The notes under the pieces were generated by a model. It saw only the letters and a program-made list of their open reading frames with translations. It had not been told where the DNA came from and ran no database searches. Of a stretch of DNA of 64,000 nucleotides, positions 36,655 to 43,502 are shown piece by piece. The number at the start of each line of letters is the position of its first letter. Within the stretch, counting starts at the first letter, position 1. The DNA is from Verrucomicrobiaceae bacterium. Its GTDB lineage: Bacteria; Verrucomicrobiota; Verrucomicrobiia; Verrucomicrobiales; Verrucomicrobiaceae. The stretch spans positions 403,119 through 467,118 of the forward strand of contig CANGYJ010000003.1 in the NCBI GenBank assembly GCA_947458455.1, given 5' to 3'. Both the position numbers and the translations under genes were made by a program.

Positions 36655-37086
36655 ATGAGCCAGGAAAATGACCTCAAACTACTCGGACGCTCCGAGCACC
36701 GACTTCCCGCTTCGCCTGATCAGGCGGCGCTGGAGACCTTCCCGAATCGCACGCCGGGCCGAAACTACCGCATCCACCTCAGCGCCCCAGAATTCAGTTC
36801 CATCTGCCCCGTGACTGGGCAGCCGGACTCGGCGCACCTCGAAATTTACTACATCCCCGCCGATAAGTGCGTGGAGACGAAGTCGCTCAAATTCTACCTC
36901 GCCTCCTACCGCAACCATGCCGCCTTCAACGAAGCCATCGTGAACCGCGTGCTGGATGATCTCATTAAAGCCTGTGCGCCGAAGCAGGCCGTGGTGCGTG
37001 GGAAGTTCGGTGCCCGTGGCGGCATCCAGCTCACTTGCGAGGCTCGCTTCCCAGACCTTGAAGAACCTCTGCGCTTGCCGGAATGA
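36655..37086 (+). CDS. queF: PreQ0 reductase QueF
   Basis: A 143-residue NADPH-dependent nitrile reductase of the short, unimodular QueF class; it reduces preQ0 (7-cyano-7-deazaguanine) to preQ1 in queuosine synthesis. The nucleophile is Cys51 in ICPVTGQPD, and the substrate Glu is E74 in KCVETKSLKFYLASYR; the NADPH motif partly overlaps this stretch. The ATG at 36655 fits the family N-terminus. It overlaps queC by 4 bases (ATGA). Confidence 0.93.
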   Translation: MSQENDLKLLGRSEHRLPASPDQAALETFPNRTPGRNYRIHLSAPEFSSICPVTGQPDSAHLEIYYIPADKCVETKSLKFYLASYRNHAAFNEAIVNRVLDDLIKACAPKQAVVRGKFGARGGIQLTCEARFPDLEEPLRLPE

Positions 37087-37742
37087 AGACGATCGTGCTG
37101 CTCTCCGGTGGGATGGATTCCGTGACGGCGATGCATTGGGCTCGAAAGGAGCACGAGGTGGCCGGGGCGGTGAGTTTTGACTATGGCTCGAAGCACAACC
37201 CCAAGGAACTGCCGTATGCCAAATGGCACTGTGAGCAGATCGGCATCCCGCATGACGTGATCAGCCTCGATTTCATCAATCGGCTCTTCACCTCCGATCT
37301 GCTCCAAAGCGGCGGCGAGGTGCCGGAAGGGCATTACGCCGATGAAAACATGAAAAAGACCGTCGTGCCCTTTCGCAATGGCATCATGCTCGCCATTGCC
37401 TGTGGCATCGCGGAAAGCCGCGAGGCAGAGGGCTTGGTCATCGCCGCGCATGCGGGGGATCACGCCATCTATCCGGACTGCCGCGAGGGCTTCATGCAGG
37501 GCATGGCCTCGGCGATGCGTGAGGGCACTTACGCCCGCGTGGAGCTGCTGCGCCCTTTCATCCATCTCGACAAAGCAGGCATCGCGAAGCTCGGTGCCTC
37601 GCTGGGGGTCGATTACGCGCAAACGTGGTCCTGCTACAAAGGTCACGACCTTCACTGCGGCAAATGCGGCACCTGCGTGGAGCGCATCGAGGCTTTTGCC
37701 TTGGCGGGGATCACTGATCCGACCGTTTACGCGGCTCAATAA
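37083..37742 (+). CDS. queC: 7-cyano-7-deazaguanine synthase QueC
   Basis: A 219-residue ATP-dependent enzyme that converts 7-carboxy-7-deazaguanine to preQ0. The PP-loop is VLLSGGMDSVTAM at the N-terminus; the C-terminal zinc site is CYKGHDLHCGKCGTC (four Cys). Its product is the QueF substrate, and the ATGA overlap couples the two. QueD and QueE are not in the window. The stop overlaps the end of the convergent LysM gene by 7 bases. Confidence 0.95.
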   Translation: MKTIVLLSGGMDSVTAMHWARKEHEVAGAVSFDYGSKHNPKELPYAKWHCEQIGIPHDVISLDFINRLFTSDLLQSGGEVPEGHYADENMKKTVVPFRNGIMLAIACGIAESREAEGLVIAAHAGDHAIYPDCREGFMQGMASAMREGTYARVELLRPFIHLDKAGIAKLGASLGVDYAQTWSCYKGHDLHCGKCGTCVERIEAFALAGITDPTVYAAQ

Positions 37743-38383
37743 GGCCAGCGGTAAGGAGCGTTGTGGATCAGCTTGCTCCTCGGATAGGCGGAGATGCGCA
37801 CTTGGTTCTTCGAGTTGCCGCTGAGCAGCCACACATTGGTAGCATCCATCGCATGGAGAAAGCCGATGTGGCCGCTGCTGGCCTGATCGACGGTCAATGA
37901 TTGGGTGATGACGATGGCACCATAAGTCGCCGCGACGGGGCGGCCCCAACCCCACCAGTCGGAGACTTTGGCGCTGCCTTGGGGCTTGTAGCCGGAGCGG
38001 AGGATGCACCAGTTCACAAAAGCCGCGCACCAAGCCGTCTCATCGTGCAGCAGGCTCGCGGGAAGGCCGCAGCTCCGTAGATACTCCACGATACGTGGGT
38101 TATCTCCTTGGGCCCATTCCTGCACACCCTGCTCCATGATGGCGATCTGCATCCACGGCGGCGGCGCGGCAAAGCTGGTGGGCGCCGTGGCCACAGTCTC
38201 CGGTGGCAGGCCGGTGACCACGCCATTCACGTTCACGATCTGGCCGGGGAAGAGCACTTTCCAATTGCCCGTGCCATATTCGATGAAGCCCGGATTGAGC
38301 TTTTGAAACTGCGCCAAGGTCATGCCGAAGGCTTTTGCGATCTTGGAGGGATTATCCCCAGGTTGGACGGAGTATTGGGCCAT
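37736..38383 (-). CDS. LysM plus TIGR02594/CHAP-like peptidoglycan hydrolase
   Basis: A 215-residue protein. Residues 1-50 are a LysM domain (YSVQPGDNPSKIAKAFGMTL ... LNPGF). The C-terminal 130 residues match the TIGR02594 type of NlpC/P60-like enzyme: AWCAAFVNWCILRSGY holds the Cys, and GHIGFLHAMDATNVWLLSGN the His. It should cut peptidoglycan. There is no obvious signal peptide, so export or phage-like release is unclear. The start at 38383 is preferred over 38419 because LysM begins there. Confidence 0.8.
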   Translation of the reverse strand: MAQYSVQPGDNPSKIAKAFGMTLAQFQKLNPGFIEYGTGNWKVLFPGQIVNVNGVVTGLPPETVATAPTSFAAPPPWMQIAIMEQGVQEWAQGDNPRIVEYLRSCGLPASLLHDETAWCAAFVNWCILRSGYKPQGSAKVSDWWGWGRPVAATYGAIVITQSLTVDQASSGHIGFLHAMDATNVWLLSGNSKNQVRISAYPRSKLIHNAPYRWPY

Positions 38384-38517
38384 GGCGCGAATCATGCCGG
38401 ATCGGACTCGAAACATCAATCGTGCAATTTTCGTCCTCGGCTGGCCATGGCTCGTGCCCTCGTAAAATGAACCTTTGGCGAATAGCTTTAGAGGAGTCTG
38501 AAAAAAGTTTCAGCGAC

Positions 38518-38533
38518 TTGGCACGGGGGGTGC
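38518..38533 (+). promoter_or_regulatory. Sigma-54 promoter of the ammonium transporter
   Basis: TTGGCACGGGGGGTGC carries the -24 GG (38520-38521) and the -12 GC (38532-38533) with exactly 10 bases between them. The predicted transcript start near 38545 lies about 26 bases before the ATG. Six bases upstream is a small palindrome TGAAAAAAGTTTCA (38499-38512). Nitrogen control through sigma-54 is the usual mode for amtB genes, so this fits the gene's job. Confidence 0.8.
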
Positions 38534-38570
38534 TTGGACTTCTCTCGGAGCTAATTCCATACCCCGTCCT

Positions 38571-40193
38571 ATGCTGAAACCCAACAACCATCCTCGAACC
38601 TGGCGCAGCATCGCAACTGCTGCGGTCTTCGCCATCGCCACCCTCGCTATCACCCCCGGTGACATCCGTGCCCAGGATGCTGCTGCGCCCGCTCCGGCTC
38701 CGGCCGCCGCGGCTCCCGCACCAGCGCCTGCCCCGGCTCCCGCTCCGGCGGCTGAGGCTGCACCCGCCGCTCCAGATGCCGCCGCGCTCGAAAAGCGCAT
38801 CGCGGATATTGAGCAGTATTTCAACAACATGGCTCCTGCTGCGGATGGCAAGCTCAACGCCATCTCAGGTCCAGGGCACAACGGCTTCATGATGATCTGC
38901 GCCGCTCTGGTGCTCTTCATGACGCTGCCAGGGCTGGCCCTCTTCTACGGTGGACTCGTCCGCTCGAAGAACGTCCTCTCCGTGCTTGCTCAATGCCTTG
39001 GTTGTGCCGGTCTCGTGACCGTCCTCTGGTATCTGGTCGGCTATTCCTTTGTCTTCGGCGAGCACTTGGCTCCTGAGGGCGCGGCAGCAGACTGGGCCGC
39101 TCCTTGGTGGGCACCCTACCTAGGTAGCTTCAAATACTTCTTCCTTGAAGGCGTGGGCAGTGCCCCAAATACGAACTACGCCGGCTGGCCTTCCCAGAGC
39201 GTCTTCAGCATGTATCAACTCATGTTCGCCATCATCACCCCCGGCTTGATCGTGGGTGCCATCGCCGAGCGCATGAAGTTCTCCGCCATCATGCTCTTCA
39301 TCACCCTCTGGATGTTCGTGGTTTATTTCCCTCTCGCTCACATGGTGTGGGGCTTTGATGGCCTCATGAATGGCGTCTGGAATACTGGCTCTGCCACTCC
39401 TGCGATCGACTTCGCTGGCGGCACCGTCGTTCACATGTCCTCTGGTTGGAGCGCCCTCGTGCTCTGCATCCTGCTTGGCAAACGTTCCGGCTACGGCAAA
39501 GAAAAAATGGCCCCACATAGCATGGTGCTCTGCATGGTAGGCACCGGCATGCTCTGGGTTGGGTGGTATGGTTTCAACGCTGGCTCCGCCCTCGCTGCGG
39601 ATGGTATCGCTGCCAATGCCTTCATGACCACCACGCTCGCCGCCGCTACTGCCAGCCTTGTCTGGGCCGTGGTGGAAAAGCTCCACAAAGGTAAGCCTTC
39701 CGTGCTTGGTTTCTGCTCCGGCGTCGTCGCTGGTCTCGTGGTCATCACGCCTGCAGCTGGTTTTGTTACCGCCAAGTCCGCGATGATCATCGGCGTCCTC
39801 GCTGGCATCATCCCTTACCTCGGCGTGATGGTCCTCAAGCCCCTGCTCAAGTATGACGATGCCCTCGACACCTTCGGCGTCCACGGCATCGGCGGCACCC
39901 TCGGTGCCATTGTGACCGGCATCTTTGCCAACAACACCGTCAACGGCAACCTCACCACCGTGAACGTCTATGTGAACAAAGACCTCGCTAAGGCCATCGT
40001 GGACGCCGGCGGCCAGGGCGGCATCCTCATGAATCAGCTCGTGGCATGCGGAATCACCATCGTGCTCTCCATCGTCGCCACAGTGGTCATCACGTTCATC
40101 GTGAAGCTCCTCGTCGGTCTCCGCCCGACGGCTGAAGAAGAGTCCGTCGGCCTCGACCTCTCCGATCACGGCGAGGCTGGCTACGAGCACTAA
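38571..40193 (+). CDS. amtB: Ammonium transporter (Amt family) with Ala/Pro-rich leader
   Basis: A 540-residue ammonium channel. Residues 1-35 are a signal-like helix ending IRAQD, followed by an Ala/Pro-rich tract (about 36-68), a short helix LEKRIADIEQYFNNM, and then eleven membrane helices starting near 105. Family signatures are ALFYGGLVRSKNVLS, DFAGGTVVHMSSGWSALVL and DTFGVHGIGGTLGAIVTG, the last two holding pore His residues. No glnB/glnK follows; a strong terminator ends the transcript. It is expressed from a sigma-54 promoter, probably in nitrogen shortage. Confidence 0.93.
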   Translation: MLKPNNHPRTWRSIATAAVFAIATLAITPGDIRAQDAAAPAPAPAAAAPAPAPAPAPAPAAEAAPAAPDAAALEKRIADIEQYFNNMAPAADGKLNAISGPGHNGFMMICAALVLFMTLPGLALFYGGLVRSKNVLSVLAQCLGCAGLVTVLWYLVGYSFVFGEHLAPEGAAADWAAPWWAPYLGSFKYFFLEGVGSAPNTNYAGWPSQSVFSMYQLMFAIITPGLIVGAIAERMKFSAIMLFITLWMFVVYFPLAHMVWGFDGLMNGVWNTGSATPAIDFAGGTVVHMSSGWSALVLCILLGKRSGYGKEKMAPHSMVLCMVGTGMLWVGWYGFNAGSALAADGIAANAFMTTTLAAATASLVWAVVEKLHKGKPSVLGFCSGVVAGLVVITPAAGFVTAKSAMIIGVLAGIIPYLGVMVLKPLLKYDDALDTFGVHGIGGTLGAIVTGIFANNTVNGNLTTVNVYVNKDLAKAIVDAGGQGGILMNQLVACGITIVLSIVATVVITFIVKLLVGLRPTAEEESVGLDLSDHGEAGYEH

Positions 40194-40225
40194 TTCAAGG
40201 TTAGCTCTTTAACTCTCGACCCACA

Positions 40226-40258
40226 CCGGGCTGGCTTCATCGCCAGCCCGGTTTTTTT
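40226..40258 (+). terminator. Rho-independent terminator after amtB
   Basis: The perfect 10-bp stem CCGGGCTGGC / GCCAGCCCGG, with a 6-base loop, is followed by seven T residues. It lies 33 bases after the amtB stop. Confidence 0.92.
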
Positions 40259-40342
40259 ATCCTCCGAATCTCTTCGAGCGAAGAAAAGCTCACACGAAGG
40301 CACTCACGTCGCTCTCCGTTCCTTCATCAAGCCGCCCTTGAG

Positions 40343-41197
40343 TTAAGCCGCCAGGCGTTTCAAATCCAGTCTCTCACCACAGCGCATCACTTTGAAGGGT
40401 TGTCCGATCTTCTGACATGTGGCGATGAATTCATCCGGCGTCTCCGTGTTGAACTCAAACATGTCGTAATGGCAGGGCACCACCAGACGTGCGCCGATGG
40501 CCTTGGCTAGGGCTGCTGCCTCGGTGCCGTTGAGATTGCCGGCCACATGGCGCTCGGGTCGGTTGCCATTGATCGGCAGGAAGGCGATGTCGATGGGGCC
40601 AAAGGCGCGGCATTTGGCGATGATGTCATCGTGCCAGAGCGTGTCGCCACTGTGAAAGAGGCGGAAGGGGCCGCACTTCACGAGAAAGCCGATGAAATGG
40701 CTCTCGCCGCTGGCATCACGCAGCACCTCGTTGTGCTTCGCCACGGTCGCTTCGAGTTCCCAGTCGCCTTCGCGGCTCGCCTCGCGGTCGCCATGGGCGA
40801 TGAGCTTCACGGCCGCGCCGGTCAGCCTACGCTGCACCTCCTCGCGGATCGGATGCGGGAAATAAAGACGCAGGCCAGGATTCGCCGCCGCCAGCGGCAG
40901 CAGCGTCTCAGCATCCAGATGATCCGTGTGCACATGGCTGGCCGTCACGCGGGTGATCCCGGTCAGTTTGGCCGGATCGATGCAGCGCTCCGTCATACGG
41001 ATGTGGGGCTTGTCCGTCTGCGCATACTTCTTCGTCAGCGAATCCGAGAGGTAGGGATCAAAAAATAGGCGCTCAGGTCCCCACTGCACCAGAAAGCCGC
41101 TCTGCCCCGTCCACCACACATGGAGCGAGTCCACGTCTGGCGAGGCTGCTGCGAGATCGGCGAGGAGCGCGGTGTCTTTTTGAAAAGCAGGAATCAT
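40343..41197 (-). CDS. UlaG-like metallo-beta-lactamase-fold hydrolase
   Basis: A 284-residue cytoplasmic protein of the metallo-beta-lactamase superfamily. Metal motif HVHTDHLD lies near residue 88, with later ligands in FRLFHSGDTLWHDD and VPCHYDMFEFN. The form WTGQSGFLVQWGPERLFFDPYLSDS matches UlaG (L-ascorbate-6-phosphate lactonase) and related enzymes. No ascorbate genes are nearby, so the substrate is open. I use the ATG at 41197; upstream codons translate poorly. Confidence 0.8.
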   Translation of the reverse strand: MIPAFQKDTALLADLAAASPDVDSLHVWWTGQSGFLVQWGPERLFFDPYLSDSLTKKYAQTDKPHIRMTERCIDPAKLTGITRVTASHVHTDHLDAETLLPLAAANPGLRLYFPHPIREEVQRRLTGAAVKLIAHGDREASREGDWELEATVAKHNEVLRDASGESHFIGFLVKCGPFRLFHSGDTLWHDDIIAKCRAFGPIDIAFLPINGNRPERHVAGNLNGTEAAALAKAIGARLVVPCHYDMFEFNTETPDEFIATCQKIGQPFKVMRCGERLDLKRLAA

Positions 41198-41414
41198 GTG
41201 GGCAGCGGAGGTCAGGGAATGGTCTAGAGTCGGCAAGTGCCGGTAAGCAGTGATCCTGCCACAAGCTAGACGACTTAGACAGCACAGCCTTGACCTCTGG
41301 ATCATCTCTGCTTCCTTGCGCGTCACCATGACCCCGCCCGCCACGGCTCTGCTTCTCCTTTCCCTGCGACTTACGCAAGGGTAGGCGGCCCGCGTTTCCT
41401 CGTCATGCACCCCT

Positions 41415-41439
41415 TGCCGTCACGTCACGGCAGTTTTTT
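41415..41439 (+). terminator. Possible attenuator hairpin in the leuA leader
   Basis: TGCCGT and ACGGCA form a 6-bp stem with a 6-base loop, followed by G and six T residues, 52 bases before the leuA ATG. A 30-codon open frame (ATG 41405) runs through it and ends over the leuA start (TGA at 41495-41497). It has only a few Leu codons, so classical leucine attenuation is not well supported. Confidence 0.4.
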
Positions 41440-41490
41440 GATCCCAGGCACCTTTTTTGGTCCTACCACCTCTGTTTCCTCCCTTTCGTC

Positions 41491-43155
41491 ATGTTGAAAA
41501 GTCCGTCCTCCAAATACCAGCGCTTCGATCCCGTCTCCTTGCCGAACCGTCGCTGGCCCTCTCAAACCATCTCCCAAGCGCCCATCTGGTGCTCCGTCGA
41601 TCTCCGTGATGGCAATCAAGCGCTCGCCGTGCCGATGAATGTCTCCCAGAAGCTCGACATGTTCGATGCGCTGGTGAAATGCGGCTTCAAGGAGATCGAG
41701 GTTGGCTTCCCCTCCGCCTCGAACACCGAATTCGCCTTCAACCGCCGCCTCATCGAGGAAAAGCGCATCCCCGACGATGTCACCATCCAGTGCCTGGTCC
41801 AGGCTCGCGAGGATTTGATCGAAAAAACCGTCGAAAGCCTCATCGGGGCCAAAAAGGTCGTCATTCACATGTACAACTCCACCTCGCCCGCGCAGCGGAA
41901 GTATGTGTTTGGGAAGTCGAAGGAGGAAATCATCGCTGTGGCCGTCAAAGGAGCGCAGATGATCAAGGATCGCCTGCATCGCCTCACCGAGGGTGGCACG
42001 CACGTCACGCTGCAATACTCCCCGGAGAGCTTCAGCGCCACCGAGGTCGAGTTCGCCAAGGAAATCAGCGAGGCCGTCATGGACGTGTGGCAGCCCACGC
42101 CGCAGCACAAGATGATCCTCAACCTGCCCGACACCGTCGAGGTCTGCATGCCCAACGTGTATGCCGACCAGATCGAGTGGATCTGCACGAACATCAAAAA
42201 CCGCGAGAGCCTCATCATCAGCCTGCACACGCACAACGACCGCGGCACCGGCACCGCCGCCACGGAGTTGGGATTGCTTGCGGGAGCGGACCGCGTGGAA
42301 GGCACGCTCTTCGGCAATGGCGAGCGCACCGGCAATCTCGACCTCGTGCAGGTCGCCATGAATTTGTACATGCACGGCATCGATCCGCAGCTCGACTTCA
42401 GCGATATGAGCAGCCTCATTCACATGTATGAGCGCACCACCGGCATGACCGTGGCTCCGCGTCACCCCTACAGCGGCGAGCTCGTCTTCACCGCCTTCAG
42501 CGGCAGCCATCAGGACGCCATCAAAAAAGGACTCAGCGGCTACGAGCAGCACCAAACCATCTGGGACGTTCCCTACCTCACCATCGATCCGAACGACATC
42601 GGACGCGAATACCGCGAAGTCATCCGCGTGAACTCGCAGAGCGGCAAAGGTGGCGTCGCGTATCTTCTCGAAAGCGAATTCGGCATCGAACTACCGAAGG
42701 ACATGCAGCGCGAGTTCGGCCCCATCGCCAATGACATCGTCGATAAGCTCGGCCGCGAGGTCAGCGGCACCGAATTGAAGGACATGTTCTGGAAGGAATA
42801 CATCCTTCGTGAGACCCCCTACCAGCTCTACCACTTCCATGCCGACGGCGCGGACGGCGTCTTCACCTGCCGCAGCAGTCTCGTCGTGAATGGCAAGGAA
42901 CGCGGCGTCACCGGCAAAGGCAACGGCCCCATCGCCGCCTTCGCCGATGCCCTCATCACCGATGCCGGTGCACCGAGTTTCGAAGTCACCACCTACCGCG
43001 AGCAAAGCCTCTCCAGCGGCACCGAAGCCGCTGCGCTGGCCTTCATTCAGATCAAAACCGCCACCGGAAAACTCGTCTGGGGCGCCGGGGTCGATACGAA
43101 CATCGAACTCGCGTCGATCAAAGCCGTGCTGAGTGCGGTAAACCGGGCGGGGTGA
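41491..43155 (+). CDS. leuA: 2-isopropylmalate synthase LeuA
   Basis: A 554-residue enzyme joining acetyl-CoA and 2-oxoisovalerate in the first step of leucine synthesis. It is of the longer type: catalytic TIM barrel with CSVDLRDGNQALAVPM (metal Asp and catalytic Arg), GFKEIEVGFPSAS and ISLHTHNDRGTGTAATELG, then GNGERTGNLDLVQVAMN. The C-terminal LeuA regulatory domain ends in KTATGKLVWGAGVDTNIELA, where leucine feedback acts. No other leu genes are adjacent. Its 3' end is duplicated downstream. Confidence 0.95.
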   Translation: MLKSPSSKYQRFDPVSLPNRRWPSQTISQAPIWCSVDLRDGNQALAVPMNVSQKLDMFDALVKCGFKEIEVGFPSASNTEFAFNRRLIEEKRIPDDVTIQCLVQAREDLIEKTVESLIGAKKVVIHMYNSTSPAQRKYVFGKSKEEIIAVAVKGAQMIKDRLHRLTEGGTHVTLQYSPESFSATEVEFAKEISEAVMDVWQPTPQHKMILNLPDTVEVCMPNVYADQIEWICTNIKNRESLIISLHTHNDRGTGTAATELGLLAGADRVEGTLFGNGERTGNLDLVQVAMNLYMHGIDPQLDFSDMSSLIHMYERTTGMTVAPRHPYSGELVFTAFSGSHQDAIKKGLSGYEQHQTIWDVPYLTIDPNDIGREYREVIRVNSQSGKGGVAYLLESEFGIELPKDMQREFGPIANDIVDKLGREVSGTELKDMFWKEYILRETPYQLYHFHADGADGVFTCRSSLVVNGKERGVTGKGNGPIAAFADALITDAGAPSFEVTTYREQSLSSGTEAAALAFIQIKTATGKLVWGAGVDTNIELASIKAVLSAVNRAG

Positions 43156-43471
43156 GTTTTCCGATCAACTGACAGCAAATGGGGGCAGAAAAATGGGAGT
43201 GATCCTGTTTGCTGCCCCCATTTTTCTGTCAGCTTGATTGGGGCTCTGTGTTCTAAAACGGGCTGAAATCGGTGAAAATCGGCCTGTCCAAAGCCTTGCT
43301 GAGTGCGGCAGTGGGGCGCAGGCGTGGACACGAACATCGAACTCGCGTCGATCAAAGCCGTGCTGAGCGGCGGTGAACCGGGCAGCGTGAGTTTTCCAAT
43401 CAACTGACAGCAAATGGGGGCAGAAAAATGGGAGTGATCCTCTTTGCTGCCCCCATTTTTCTGTCAGCTTC
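43081..43471. repeat. Duplicated leuA 3' end with REPIN-like hairpins
   Basis: The last 75 bases of leuA plus about 80 bases after it (43081-43235) recur, slightly changed, at 43315-43471; a smaller piece of the same DNA lies near 43289-43311. Each copy contains a hairpin (43169-43232 and 43404-43467) with outer arms CTGACAG/CTGTCAG and a perfect 10-bp inner stem ATGGGGGCAG/CTGCCCCCAT. The second copy is out of gene context and cannot be translated as LeuA. The 347-base gap holds no gene. Confidence 0.85.
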
Positions 43472-43502
43472 TGGGTCTGAATGTAAGGGGGCGTGAGGCG
43501 AG

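Noticed and set aside
41405..41497. Classical leucine leader peptide (leuL)
   Set aside because: Only about three Leu codons are present and they are not consecutive.
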